From positions 62,001 through 126,000 of the forward strand of contig NZ_BBYK01000045.1 in NCBI RefSeq assembly GCF_001570365.1: 64,000 nucleotides of DNA. Direction: 5' to 3'. Position numbers and translations under genes: made by a program. The notes beneath the pieces are model-generated. The model was not told the origin of the DNA. It saw nothing but the letters and a program-made list of their open reading frames with translations, and searched no databases. The stretch is from Microtetraspora fusca. Its GTDB lineage: Bacteria; Actinomycetota; Actinomycetes; Streptosporangiales; Streptosporangiaceae. Below are positions 50,792-59,596 of the stretch, one piece after another (positions within the stretch are counted from its first letter, which is position 1; the number at the start of each line of letters is the position of its first letter).

Positions 50792-51400
50792 GTGGTCGAG
50801 CAAGACGGAAACGCGGCCGAACCACAGCACGGTGACGACCTGGCCGGCGCGTTCGGCGGTAACGTGCGGCGACGCCGCGAGGAGGCGGGCCTGACGCTGG
50901 AGCAGCTGTCCACACAGTCGTCGGTCAGCCGGGCGATGCTGTCCAAGGTCGAACGAGGTGAGAAGAGCCCGACGATCGGCGTCGCGTCTAGGATCGCCCA
51001 CGCGCTCGACGCGTCGCTCTCGGACCTGATCGGTGCGCCGGCTGCTGCCGCGTCTGGTGTGGCCATTGTCATGCGCAAGAACGATCGCCCCGTTTTCCGT
51101 GACCCGGAAACCGGCTTCGAGCGGCACATGGTGTCAGCGGCCCCGGGCGCGGGAGGGGCCGAGATGGTCGTCCACTACCTCCCCGCGCAGGTCTCCACCG
51201 GGCTGCTGCCCGCGTATCCGCCGGGTACGGAGAAACAACTCGTGGTGCTCGAAGGCACCCTCACCGTCGCGATCGGCGGGATCAACGAGACCCTGAACAC
51301 AGGCGACTCCCTGTTCTTCCAGGCCGACGCGGACCACGGCTTCGCCAACCGAACGAACGCTCCCTGCGAATACATCATGGTCATCTCGCGCAGAACCTGA
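50792..51400 (+). CDS. XRE-family regulator with C-terminal cupin
   Basis: A 202-residue regulator. The helix-turn-helix (GNVRRRREEAGLTLEQLSTQ, then SSVSRAMLSKVERGEKSP) is at about residues 23-62; a cupin domain follows (LPAYPPGTEKQLVVLEGTLTVAIGG, then GDSLFFQADADHGFAN). Such regulators sense small metabolites through the cupin. I chose the GTG at 50792 after gaggag; an upstream GTG at 50756 is in frame. It diverges from the MBL gene and is followed by a fragment of a PLP-dependent dehydratase, a common partner of this regulator type. Confidence 0.84.
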   Translation: MVEQDGNAAEPQHGDDLAGAFGGNVRRRREEAGLTLEQLSTQSSVSRAMLSKVERGEKSPTIGVASRIAHALDASLSDLIGAPAAAASGVAIVMRKNDRPVFRDPETGFERHMVSAAPGAGGAEMVVHYLPAQVSTGLLPAYPPGTEKQLVVLEGTLTVAIGGINETLNTGDSLFFQADADHGFANRTNAPCEYIMVISRRT

Positions 51401-51579
51401 TCGGCCGCAGCTTGCGGACCTGGACAAAGCTGGCTAGGGAATCGCCAAACTCACGGCATTCTTCGGAAAGCCAACTTGCGAGCAGCTCCGCGGAGTGTCG
51501 GTCCGATTCCTCCACCCTGCGGCGTAGACCCGCAACGTTGTCGTTCCCCCGCCTGCGTGGCCGAGGCGTCCCGCAACGG

Positions 51580-51690
51580 TGCGGATGTCCACACAGATCC
51601 TCCCGGCACAATCGGTGTGGTCTTGTCCGGCGGCAACATCGCCTGGACCACGTTCCGGTCGCTGGTCGGCCGCGCCGAGGGCAGCGGGGG
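51580..51690 (+). pseudogene. C-terminal fragment of PLP-dependent threonine/serine dehydratase
   Basis: About 30 codons read PPGTIGVVLSGGNIAWTTFR and SLVGRAEG. The VVLSGGN motif is the phosphate-contact end of fold-type II dehydratases (threonine ammonia-lyase or hydroxyaspartate lyase group). The rest of the gene is lost. It lies directly after the XRE-cupin gene, so the MBL-regulator-dehydratase locus has been cut by a deletion or insertion. The remainder of 51401-51765 holds nothing else I recognise. Confidence 0.55.
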
Positions 51691-51765
51691 AACTTGTGGG
51701 GTGCCTGGCCTGCGCGGGAGCGCGCAGCGGAGCCTTCCTCCGCCTACCACGCTCGCCGCTTCACC

Positions 51766-52549
51766 ATGGTGCCCCGGCTGAAGAAGGCACTGCGGGTGCC
51801 CACCCCGGCCGACCGTGGACCGGGCCGGCCGTGGCGGCCGGGCACCCCGCCCACGGCGCCGATCGATCCGGATCTGCCGAGCGCGGACATCCGCATCGGC
51901 TACGCCCGCTGCTCGACGCTCGGCCAGGAACTCGACTCCCGGCTCGACGCGCTCAGCAAGCACGGCATCCCGAGGGACAAGATCTTCAGCGAGAAGATCA
52001 GCACCCGCGGCCGCGTACGGCCCGCCTTCGAGGAGGCGCTCCGTACGGCGCGGGAGATCAAGGCGCACGCCCCGCACTGCCGGGTCATCTTCACCGTGTA
52101 CGAGATGAAGCGGCTCGGCCACGATGCCGCCGAACTCACCGCGCTCGCCGACCACCTCACCGCCCACGGCCTGGTCCTGGAGATGCTCGCCGGACCCCTG
52201 CCCGGCATCTACGACCCCACCGGCCCGGGCACGCTCCTGTTCGCATTCTTCGCGGCGATGGCGGAGACCGAGCGGGAGCACATCCGCGAGTCGACCCTGG
52301 AGGGGCTCGACAGCGCGGCCCGCAAGGGTAAGCACGGCGGCCGGCCGCCGGTCATCACCGACGACATGCTCCACACCGTGCTGCGGCGCCGCGCGGGCGG
52401 CGAGTCCGTCGAGCAGATTCCAGCCCGACCTGATCATCCCCACCGGCAAACGCAAGGGACACAGACCCTCCGTCGCCAGGATCTACCGGGCGCTCGCCGA
52501 GCACGCCAAGCGCGAGGCGTACCCCGAAGCCCTCGAGGACGGTTCCTGA
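51766..52549 (+). pseudogene. Serine recombinase (resolvase) with frameshift
   Basis: The frame from ATG 51766 encodes a resolvase-type serine recombinase: IRIGYARCSTLGQELDSRLDAL (catalytic Ser in RCST, about residue 50), EMKRLGHDAAELTALADHL and FFAAMAETEREHIRESTLEGL, then GGRPPVITDDMLHTVLRRRAGGESVEQI. At about 52420 one extra base (attccagcc where atccagcc would be in frame) throws the reading frame; the natural continuation PDLIIPTGKRKGHRPSVARI and the stop at 52549 are in another frame. The catalytic domain is complete, so only the DNA-binding end is spoiled. A sequencing error is possible. Confidence 0.75.
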
Positions 52550-52595
52550 GCCGCGTGTCGGCTCCCAAAAACGTCGATCTCAGCGCTGAGTTCTG

Positions 52596-54068
52596 TCACT
52601 CGGGGACGAACAAAACGTCAACCCAGTAATTAGCGGACGCGTCGGTGTTGGTGGGGAACGCGTTCGTTTCGCCGTAGATGTAGAGGCCGTTTCCTCCGTC
52701 GGCGCCGTCAGCAGGGGCCATCAGCGGACCGTTTGCGTATTGCCCGGTGAAGTAGTCGAGCGTTTTGGAGTAGGCTCCGCCCCTGCCTTCTTTGTAATAA
52801 GAGACGACGTAGGTGGTTCCAGCGGTCACCGCCACTGGGGGGTCGAAGGCGACCGTTTGCCATCCCTCGGCGGTTTCGTTCGTGAATACAGCGCTGGCGA
52901 GCAGTTGGCCGCTGCTGGACCACAGGCTGCCGATGTGCCTGCCGTAGTTTCGCGAACCCCTGTAGAAGCGCATCCCGGTGATGGTGCCATCGGTAGCCGG
53001 GCGGAACTTCGTGCCAAGTGCGACCGGTTCAGCGTCGGAATGATTCAGCTCGCCGGGCTCCTCGGAGGTGTCCCACATACTGTTAGGCGGGGTGAAAAAA
53101 ACGTCTACCCAATAGTTCGTCTTTTGGTAGGTGCTGGAGGGGAAAGTATTGGTGTCGCTGTAGGCGTAGACGCCGTTTCCGCCGTCCGTGCCGTCAGCGA
53201 GGGCGGTTATCCACTTGCCGGAGCGCGCCCACGAGAAGTAGTTGAGCGTTCTGCTGAAGTGCCCGGACGAGGTGTGGTTGGAGACGATGTAGGTAGTGTT
53301 TGCGGTTACTGCTACAGGGGGGTCGAAGGCGACCGTTTGCCATCCCTCGGCGGTTTCGTTCGTGAACACAGCGCTGGCGAGCAGTTCGCCGGTCCTGGAC
53401 CAGAGGCTGCCTGTATGGGTGCCGATGTCCTGCGTGTTCTTGTAGAACTTCATGCCTGCGATGGTGCCGTTGATGGCTGTGCGGAACTTCATGCCGACCA
53501 CCACCGGATCTGTGCCGGGTGCCGTGTCCGGTTGCGAGATATCTCCACCCCACACGGTGTCCACCACTCTGTGTGAAAGCGGAGGTGAGGTGCTCGAGAT
53601 GGCGTGGATCAAACCCTCGAAGTTAGAGATGTTGCCACCCATGAACATCGCGGTGATCTTGTGCACTCCGAATGTGAGCGACGAGGTGGTGAACGTGGCC
53701 TTGCTCGAACTGCTGAACTGATAGCCGGATCCGATGACGGTGCCGTAGTCCTTGAAGACGACCCGCCCATGAGGGATCCGCCCTGAGTCCCCAGTCACCG
53801 TGGCGGTGAACGTGACAGACTGCCCGGGGTAGGACGGGGTGACCGACACGGTCAGCGAGGTGGTCGTGGGCTCTTCTGACCCCTGCAGGAGCGCGTGAGA
53901 CCAGTGGGTTCCGCCGCTGGTCGGGTTCGCCGCTGTCGCTCTGGCCTCACTCGAAGGCAAGACGAAGGCGGTCACCGCAAGGACGGATGCCAGGAAGCCG
54001 GCCAGCCACAAGCGGCTGGCGTACGTGCCACGCCGATGAGGGAGGACGTAGCGGGCCCAGGTGTGCAT
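52596..54068 (-). CDS. Secreted DUF4082 repeat protein
   Basis: A 490-residue exported protein. After a long basic n-region comes a hydrophobic core (LWLAGFLASVLAVTAFVL, about 22-39) and a likely cleavage after EARATA. An Ig-like domain follows (SLTVSVTPSYPGQSVTFTAT, about 70-160), then two DUF4082 domains (about 170-325 and 340-490), each with GTKFR/GMKFR...I.GM.FY and ASAVFTNETAEGWQTVAFDP. DUF4082 occurs in extracellular glycan-binding proteins. I chose the ATG at 54068; a GTG at 54119 is in frame and neither has a clear ribosome-binding site. Its G+C is lower than its neighbours, suggesting transfer. Confidence 0.8.
   Translation of the reverse strand: MHTWARYVLPHRRGTYASRLWLAGFLASVLAVTAFVLPSSEARATAANPTSGGTHWSHALLQGSEEPTTTSLTVSVTPSYPGQSVTFTATVTGDSGRIPHGRVVFKDYGTVIGSGYQFSSSSKATFTTSSLTFGVHKITAMFMGGNISNFEGLIHAISSTSPPLSHRVVDTVWGGDISQPDTAPGTDPVVVGMKFRTAINGTIAGMKFYKNTQDIGTHTGSLWSRTGELLASAVFTNETAEGWQTVAFDPPVAVTANTTYIVSNHTSSGHFSRTLNYFSWARSGKWITALADGTDGGNGVYAYSDTNTFPSSTYQKTNYWVDVFFTPPNSMWDTSEEPGELNHSDAEPVALGTKFRPATDGTITGMRFYRGSRNYGRHIGSLWSSSGQLLASAVFTNETAEGWQTVAFDPPVAVTAGTTYVVSYYKEGRGGAYSKTLDYFTGQYANGPLMAPADGADGGNGLYIYGETNAFPTNTDASANYWVDVLFVPE
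52837..53386. repeat. 70-bp near-identical repeat within the DUF4082 gene
   Basis: 52837-52906 and 53317-53386 match at 69 of 70 positions (difference at 52887/53367), exactly 480 bp apart, corresponding to the same place in the two DUF4082 domains. Flanking parts of the domains are far more diverged, so the match points to gene conversion or strong local constraint. Confidence 0.85.
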
Positions 54069-54119
54069 ACGGGCGGCCGGCGCCTGGGCGAGCGAGCCGC
54101 CGTCATCGCTCCTCGTCAC

Positions 54120-54480
54120 ATGGCCGTTGTACTACCGAAATAACAATTTGGAATGACTCGCTTGCGTTAGGTAGTTGTTGCTGACTTGGCTGGTCAACCA
54201 CGGCGTAACCGCATGTGGCGCGGCTGAGCTTCCCGTGAGTATCCCGCTGTCTTCACCTGCGGAAGCTCCGACACGGCACCACGAAGCAAGAGAAGCAAGA
54301 AACGCCCGCCTCCCCGGCTGCGGGGAGGCGGACGTCGTGCTGTACGGCCCGCTCGGCTACCGCTGGCCGGTCTCCGGCTTTGGCGTGCGGAGCCGGCGCG
54401 GCAGAATCGCAGGAACGCCGGGCAACGCCATCACCCGCGCGAGACTGCCGGCCGCGGCCAGGGCCGCTGTCCCCGTCGAG
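54120..54480. repeat. Diverged repeat unit, right copy
   Basis: This unit shares blocks with 48195-48480 (tggccgttgta-tac, gaagcaagag-agcaag, gtcgtgctgtac, ctcggcta-cgctggccgg, ggcagaatcgc, gccatcacccgcgcgag) in a similar order. It includes the minus-strand hairpin at 54303-54334 and the end of the small gene 54357-54542. The two copies lie in the same orientation on either side of the IS/recombinase segment. Confidence 0.6.
54303..54334 (-). terminator. Terminator of the small minus-strand gene
   Basis: A stem cgcctccccg / cggggaggcg (54307-54316, 54321-54330, loop gctg) with further pairs outside. On the minus strand it is followed by gtttcttg, a partial U tract, 22 bp after the stop at 54357. 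Confidence 0.75.
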
Positions 54481-54542
54481 GTGTACGTCATCAGTGATCC
54501 GGCGGCGCAACTCAGGCCGGTAAGAAGGTAAGTCTTGGTCAC
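54357..54542 (-). CDS. Small hydrophobic protein, 61 residues
   Basis: A GTG at 54542 opens a 61-codon frame: VTKTYLLTGLSCAAGSLMTY, an Ala-rich segment TSTGTAALAAAGSLARVMAL, and a basic end LPRRLRTPKPETGQR. One hydrophobic stretch is possible (about 5-35). There is no strong ribosome-binding site. The evidence is the properly placed terminator and the partly conserved, frameshifted copy at about 48380-48470. Family unknown. Confidence 0.45.
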   Translation of the reverse strand: MTKTYLLTGLSCAAGSLMTYTSTGTAALAAAGSLARVMALPGVPAILPRRLRTPKPETGQR

Positions 54543-54634
54543 ACGCCCAGGTAAATCTGCGCGTGACGTGGGTGGTCGAGCTTCGGCCTGGATAGACCGG
54601 CAGAGAACCCGCTTGCCTTCCGGAAGGACCACGC

Positions 54635-55147
54635 ATGCCCGCGCTGCTGCCGCCTATCGGTGCAGAGATTCCCTGCTCCATGCTCGCGATCAACAGCACC
54701 ATCGAGTACGAGAACACAAAGATCACCTGCGACTTCAGGGGCGGTGTCAGGCACCGCGTCGACGTCAATCCCCATGACCCCATGAACAGTGTTCGCCTGC
54801 GCACCGTCGGCTTCAGGGTGACCGCGGAAACGGACAAGGGGCAGATCACCATCGAACAGAACGACGTCGATGTCGACGCCAAGAGCTTGCTGAAGGTGAC
54901 GCAGCAGTTCCCGCCCAGGTTCCAGCACCGCGACGTCCAGGACGTCACCGTCGTCTTCGACTTCGGCGGCGAGCCAGTGATACTGGTGACCAGAGAGCCC
55001 ATGATCACCGAGGCGGACCTCACCCAGTTCCCGCCCCGCGGTGATCTCTACAAGCTGACCCGGCCCGTCGACCTCGTCGACCCGGAGGCCCCGGACAAGG
55101 TGGTCGCCCGGCTGACGGTGTTCGACTCGAAGCGCGGCGGCCTGTAG
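54635..55147 (+). CDS. Hypothetical soluble protein, 170 residues
   Basis: A 170-residue protein with alternating beta-strand pattern (VRLRTVGFRVTAETDKGQITI, VQDVTVVFDFGGEPVILV) and an N-terminus IGAEIPCSMLAINSTIEYEN that does not look like a signal. ggaagga precedes the ATG and a hairpin follows the stop, so it is a well-formed monocistronic gene. I do not recognise the family. The fold may be an all-beta sandwich. It is the first intact ordinary gene right of the DUF4082 repeat unit. Confidence 0.7.
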   Translation: MPALLPPIGAEIPCSMLAINSTIEYENTKITCDFRGGVRHRVDVNPHDPMNSVRLRTVGFRVTAETDKGQITIEQNDVDVDAKSLLKVTQQFPPRFQHRDVQDVTVVFDFGGEPVILVTREPMITEADLTQFPPRGDLYKLTRPVDLVDPEAPDKVVARLTVFDSKRGGL

Positions 55148-55156
55148 GAACAACCT

Positions 55157-55190
55157 GGCGGGCCTTCGGTGGAAGCCCCGAAGGCCCGCC
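55157..55190 (+). terminator. Hairpin after hypothetical gene
   Basis: A perfect 13-bp stem ggcgggccttcgg / ccgaaggcccgcc with an 8-nt loop, 9 bp after the stop at 55147. Confidence 0.8.
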
Positions 55191-55352
55191 CACGCCTCGG
55201 GGAGCCTGGCGTAGTGCTCCGAGTTGACGCCCTCGTCGTTCACTGCGGGGAGCCGATGGAGGCCGCGGCCGATGTCGAGTGTTCGGCGATCAAATAAATC
55301 TACGTTGTAAAGGGGGCCTTCGGGTGCCGACAGGCGACCTGAGCGGATGGCG

Positions 55353-56006
55353 TCAGAGGCCGAACATCGGGCGGCACGCCGTCATCCCGTCAACCCTGAC
55401 CGGGGGCCGGTTCCGCTGAGTCCACTTCTGCCTGGTGAGCCGTAGACGGTCGGATACGACGGCCTCGTCACCGCGGGCGTCAACCGAGACGCCGTCATGC
55501 TCGTAGCCGAGCTTGCGGGACACGCCCTGAGAAGCGTGGTTGTCCTGGAACACTTCGGTGCGCGCGGCACGTGCGTCGAGGTGGTCGAAGGCCAGGGTGA
55601 GCAGGCCGGTCCGAGCCTCGGTTCCGTATCCCTTGCCGTGGTGTTCGACGCCCAGCCAGGAGGACGTTGTGACCTCCCGAACGACTGGGAAATCGCGTGC
55701 TCGAAGCGTGACCACGCCAAGCGGTTGGCCGTTGCGGAAGACCCCGAGTCCGAGCCGCCACGCTGCCACGTCCCATTCTGCGAGCTGGCTCCAGTGTTCC
55801 TGGAGCACAGACCGTGCCCGATCCTCGGGACCGCCGTCGGTCCACGGGGTCAAGAACGGGCGCTCGTCTGCCCGGTGCACGCCCTTGCCTGCGAGATCTG
55901 CGAGTGCCGCCAGCTCTTCCTCGCGCGGCAGGCGGAGTTCAAGTCGTGGTGTGAAGATGGTCAGGCCGTATTGGGGCCACAGGTCAGCAAGCACGGGCCG
56001 GATCAT
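55353..56006 (-). CDS. GNAT-family N-acetyltransferase (RimJ/RimL-like)
   Basis: A 217-residue acetyltransferase beginning with LTIFTPRLELRLPREEELAALADLA, the RimJ/RimL-like start, and containing the acetyl-CoA loop GVEHHGKGYGTEARTGLLTLAF (about 118-139) and a later VFQDNHASQGVSRKLGYEHDG. It probably acetylates an N-terminal or small-molecule amine. The last 20 residues are extra to the domain. The ATG at 56006 has only a weak ribosome-binding site. Target unknown. Confidence 0.82.
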   Translation of the reverse strand: MIRPVLADLWPQYGLTIFTPRLELRLPREEELAALADLAGKGVHRADERPFLTPWTDGGPEDRARSVLQEHWSQLAEWDVAAWRLGLGVFRNGQPLGVVTLRARDFPVVREVTTSSWLGVEHHGKGYGTEARTGLLTLAFDHLDARAARTEVFQDNHASQGVSRKLGYEHDGVSVDARGDEAVVSDRLRLTRQKWTQRNRPPVRVDGMTACRPMFGL

Positions 56007-56136
56007 TACGACTCAGTCCACGCCATGCAACCGAATTACTGCCGAGATCAGAATTGTCATCGCGATGTCAGCGTGTTGCCATTGGCCGCGACCTCGCCCC
56101 GTTGAGCCGCAGTGCTGAGAACTACGGCCGGCCAGG

Positions 56137-56250
56137 TCAGACCTGGATTGCCAAGAGCTTCGCAAGGTGCTGCGCAGGCGTGTCCCATCCGAGCGTCTTG
56201 CGAGGTCTGGAAGGCAACGCCGCGACGACGGCGTCGAAACTGCTCGCGCG
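56137..56250 (-). pseudogene. IS30-family transposase C-terminal fragment
   Basis: The minus strand encodes FDAVVAALPSRPRKTLGWDT, then PAQHLAKLLAIQV and a stop. The RPRKTLGW-TPAxxL pattern is the very end of IS30-family transposases. Upstream the frame breaks within a few codons and no catalytic part remains. The rest of 56007-56314 has no recognisable gene. Confidence 0.7.
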
Positions 56251-56314
56251 TGCGTACTTACGGGCGGGGTTATTTCGATGGAATGGGAGAGGCGGGCCTC
56301 GTTAGTGTCGCGGG

Positions 56315-57220
56315 GTGATCTACGAGCATCCGCTGGCGTACCTGATCGGCGTCGAGGGCATGGCCCTGCTGCGGTCCTTCACGGGTGAATTCGACCGCGA
56401 CTTCGTGGACGCCCGCATCGCCGAGGTCCGGCGGCTGCTCGACGACGAGGTGCTGGCGGACGCGGCCGTCGAGGTGGCGCGCGTGGACACGACCGAGGGA
56501 TACCGCATCTGGTCGGCCACCTATGACGGGCCCAACGGCCTGTTCGACATCGACGAGCCCGTCGTCGGGCGGATCCTGGACGAGATTCCGGTGGGTGTCG
56601 CCCTGGACGCCGCCTGTGGCACCGGCCGGGTCGCGGCGTCGCTGGTCAAGCGCGGACACCAGGTCCTCGGCGTGGACGGCTCACCCGACATGCTCACCCG
56701 GACGCGTGCCCGGGTGCCGGAGGGGGAGTTCCTGCTCGGGGACCTGCACCGCCTGCCGGTGCCCGACGACGCGGTGGACCTGGTCGTCTGCTCGCTCGCG
56801 CTGACGCACGTCCCCTCGCTCGAGCCGGTGCTGGCCGAGTTCGCCAGGGTGCTGCGTCCGGGCGGGTACGTCCTGATCTCGGACATGCACCCGGAAGGGG
56901 GCGCCCGAGGCTTCGTCCCGACCCTACGGCGGGCGGACGGGAAGCCGGGACGGATCACGAGTTACCACCACTCGATCGGCGACTACCTGCGCGCGGGCCT
57001 GTCGGCCGGATTGCAGGTGCGCCGCTGCGAGGAGCCCCGGGTGCCGAAGACGGGAGACACGAGACCGGTGGAGACGCCGTCCACCTCGGAGGCGATCGAG
57101 GTCTGGGACGTCTGGCCCTGGTGCCTGACGGAACTGGTGCCCGAGGCGGCGCTGGCCGCCGGCGGAGACGTGCCGGCGATGGTGATCTGGCTGTTCCAGT
57201 CGCCCCCGCTCGACCACTGA
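56315..57220 (+). CDS. Class I SAM-dependent methyltransferase
   Basis: A 301-residue protein. Motif I is ALDAACGTGRVAASLVKRGH (about 95-114), then VDGSPDML and VDLVVCSLALTHVPSLEPVL and the post-motif RVLRPGGYVLISDMHPEGG. The first 75 residues add a helical region (RIAEVRRLLDDEVLADAAVE) not part of the core. The GTG at 56315 has no Shine-Dalgarno, so the message may be leaderless. The substrate cannot be predicted; SmtA/UbiE-like small-molecule methylation is likely. Confidence 0.8.
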   Translation: MIYEHPLAYLIGVEGMALLRSFTGEFDRDFVDARIAEVRRLLDDEVLADAAVEVARVDTTEGYRIWSATYDGPNGLFDIDEPVVGRILDEIPVGVALDAACGTGRVAASLVKRGHQVLGVDGSPDMLTRTRARVPEGEFLLGDLHRLPVPDDAVDLVVCSLALTHVPSLEPVLAEFARVLRPGGYVLISDMHPEGGARGFVPTLRRADGKPGRITSYHHSIGDYLRAGLSAGLQVRRCEEPRVPKTGDTRPVETPSTSEAIEVWDVWPWCLTELVPEAALAAGGDVPAMVIWLFQSPPLDH

Positions 57221-57248
57221 CGGGCGGAGGCCGCGCCCCTGCGCCGGA

Positions 57249-57644
57249 TCAGCCGGCCGCCTCCTCAGGAGGCGCGAAGACGCAGAACTCGTTGCCTTCC
57301 GGATCGGTCATGACATGTCAGTCGATGTCGTCGCCCGGCTCACGGACCAGGGTCGCGCCGAGAGCGAGGAGCCGGCCCGGGTCGCCCCAGACATCCAGGT
57401 GCAGGCGATTCTTCCCGGTCTTGCGCTCGGGCACCGGGTTGAACCAGATCAGCGGGCCCGCCCCAGCGGGGTCGACGATCGAGATCGGCCACTCGTGCGG
57501 CTGTGTGGAGCCGTCGGCCGTCGGCCTCCGGACGTAGCCGATCGCCGCGCACCACCAGTCGGAGAGCGCATGGTGATCGCGTGCGTCCAGCGCGAGGTCC
57601 TTGAATCGGGCGGGTGCTTCCACCTTGTCACGCACGAGGCCCAT
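57249..57644 (-). pseudogene. VOC/glyoxalase-like protein with a nonsense codon
   Basis: An ATG at 57644 opens a VOC-family frame (RFKDLALDARDHHALSDWWC, then PISIVDPAGAGPLIWFNPVP, then NRLHLDVWGDP). At codon 109 (57318-57320) there is an in-frame TGA, after which the same frame continues with HVMTDPEGNEFCVFAPPEEA and ends at 57249. The family has Trp or a similar residue at that place, so one TGG to TGA change explains it. The gene is otherwise complete at 131 residues. A sequencing error cannot be excluded. Confidence 0.75.
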
Positions 57645-57955
57645 CGAAGCACACCTTGAGGATCGTCCCGGCCGCGCGTCCGCTGTATGTTCGAAAGCCT
57701 GCCGATCTTCTCCGGCCGTTGGCCGTCCCGCGTCGGGACGGGTGCGATGAGAACATCGGGGACGCCGCCGCGAGCGGCTCGTCCACAAGGTGAGGCGCGG
57801 GCATCCGGCAGCCGGTGGCGATGCGGCAGACTGACCTGTAGGTCTTGTGAGTGTTCTGTTGTGACCGGCCAACACGCGGGCCAGCGTGGCGGCCCGTGTG
57901 AGGGGCCGGCGTGCCGGCCCGCGTGCGGACCGGCGTGAAGGAGCGTGAGAAGCCC
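57645..57955. other. 311-bp leader region of pgm with hairpins
   Basis: No coding signal. The right end holds a hairpin ggccggc-gt-gccggcc (57904-57919) within a series of related ggcc/gcg words (about 57875-57935), then gaaggag at 57937. The structure lies just ahead of the pgm ribosome-binding site and could affect translation. I see no clear promoter boxes. Confidence 0.45.
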
Positions 57956-59596
57956 ATGGCCCATGAGCGCGCGGGACTGCCCGCCCGGCCGTCCGATCTC
58001 GTCGACGTGGCCCGTCTCGTCACCGCGTACTACGCGCTGCACCCCGATCCCGAGCAGGTGGGGCAGCGGGTGGCCTTCGGGACGTCGGGGCACCGCGGTT
58101 CGGCGCTGAACGCCGCGTTCAACGAGGACCACATCCTCGCCACGAGCCAGGCGATCTGTGAGTTCAGGGCGATGAAGGGCGTGGACGGGCCGCTGTTCCT
58201 GGGCGCCGACACGCACGCCCTGTCCGAGCCCGCCCGGGTGTCCGCGCTTGAGGTGTTCGCCGCCAACGGCGTGACCGTGCTGATCGACAGCAGGGACGGC
58301 TACACGCCGACCCCGGCCGTCTCGCACGCCATCTTGACCCACAACCGCGGCCGTACGTCCGGTCTGGCGGACGGCGTCGTGGTGACGCCGTCGCACAACC
58401 CGCCGGCCGACGGCGGCTTCAAGTACAACCCGCCGAACGGCGGCCCCGCGGACACCGACGCCACCGGCTGGATCCAGGACCGGGCCAACGCACTGATCGC
58501 GGGCGGGCTGAAGGAGGTCCGGCGCGTGCCGTACGCACGGGCCCTGGCAGCCGAGACGACCGGCCGGTACGACTTCCTGTCCGCGTACGTGGACGACCTC
58601 GGCTCCGTGCTCGACCTGGACGCGATCAGGAACGCGGGCGTGCGGATCGGCGCCGACCCGCTCGGCGGCGCGTCCGTGGCCTACTGGGGAGAGATCGCCG
58701 AGCGGCACCGGCTGAACCTGACCGTGGTGAACCCGCTGGTCGACCCGACCTGGCGGTTCATGACGCTCGACTGGGACGGCAAGATCCGGATGGACTGCTC
58801 GTCGCCGCATGCGATGGCGTCCCTGATCGCGAACCGTGACGCGTACGACGTGTCCACCGGCAACGACGCCGACGCCGACCGGCACGGCATCGTGACCCCC
58901 GACGCCGGGCTGATGAACCCCAACCACTTCCTGGCCGCCGCGATCTCCTACCTGTACGGCCACCGGCCCGGCTGGCGGGCGGCGGCCGGGGTCGGCAAGA
59001 CACTGGTCAGCAGCAGCATGATCGACCGGGTGGCGGCCGACCTGAACCGGCGCCTGGTCGAGGTCCCGGTCGGGTTCAAGTGGTTCGTCCCGGGGCTGCT
59101 CGACGGCTCCCTGGGCTTCGGCGGCGAGGAGAGCGCGGGCGCGTCGTTCCTGCGCCGGGACGGCTCGGTGTGGACCACCGACAAGGACGGCATCATCATG
59201 GCCCTGCTCGCCGCCGAGATGCTCGCCGTCACCGGCCGCTCGCCCAGCATGCTCTACGGCGACCTGGTGGCCCGCTTCGGCAACCCGGCGTACGCGCGGG
59301 TGGACGCGCCGGCCACTCGCGAGGAGAAGGCGGTGCTGTCGAAGCTCTCCGCCGAGCAGGTCACCGCCGACACCCTGGCCGGCGAGTCGATCAACGAGGT
59401 GCTGACGACCGCGCCGGGGAACGGCGCGCCGATCGGCGGCCTGAAGGTCTGCACCGCCAACGCGTGGTTCGCGGCGCGCCCCTCGGGCACCGAGGACGTG
59501 TACAAGATCTATGCCGAGTCGTTCCACGGCCCCGAGCACCTCGCCCAGGTGCAGGAGGAGGCCCGCGGGCTGGTGAGCGACGCCCTGCGCGCCTGA
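57956..59596 (+). CDS. pgm: Phosphoglucomutase (alpha-D-glucose-phosphate specific)
   Basis: A 546-residue phosphohexomutase interconverting glucose 1- and 6-phosphate. All key parts are visible: [13 protein letters not shown] (about 38-50), the active-site phosphoserine loop [13 protein letters not shown], the Mg site [12 protein letters not shown] (DxDxD), sugar loop [12 protein letters not shown] and phosphate loop [15 protein letters not shown] near the end. Length is normal for the bacterial type. The ATG at 57956 is 12 bases after aaggag. A long hairpin at 59741-59788 terminates it. Confidence 0.92.
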   Translation: MAHERAGLPARPSDLVDVARLVTAYYALHPDPEQVGQRVAFGTSGHRGSALNAAFNEDHILATSQAICEFRAMKGVDGPLFLGADTHALSEPARVSALEVFAANGVTVLIDSRDGYTPTPAVSHAILTHNRGRTSGLADGVVVTPSHNPPADGGFKYNPPNGGPADTDATGWIQDRANALIAGGLKEVRRVPYARALAAETTGRYDFLSAYVDDLGSVLDLDAIRNAGVRIGADPLGGASVAYWGEIAERHRLNLTVVNPLVDPTWRFMTLDWDGKIRMDCSSPHAMASLIANRDAYDVSTGNDADADRHGIVTPDAGLMNPNHFLAAAISYLYGHRPGWRAAAGVGKTLVSSSMIDRVAADLNRRLVEVPVGFKWFVPGLLDGSLGFGGEESAGASFLRRDGSVWTTDKDGIIMALLAAEMLAVTGRSPSMLYGDLVARFGNPAYARVDAPATREEKAVLSKLSAEQVTADTLAGESINEVLTTAPGNGAPIGGLKVCTANAWFAARPSGTEDVYKIYAESFHGPEHLAQVQEEARGLVSDALRA

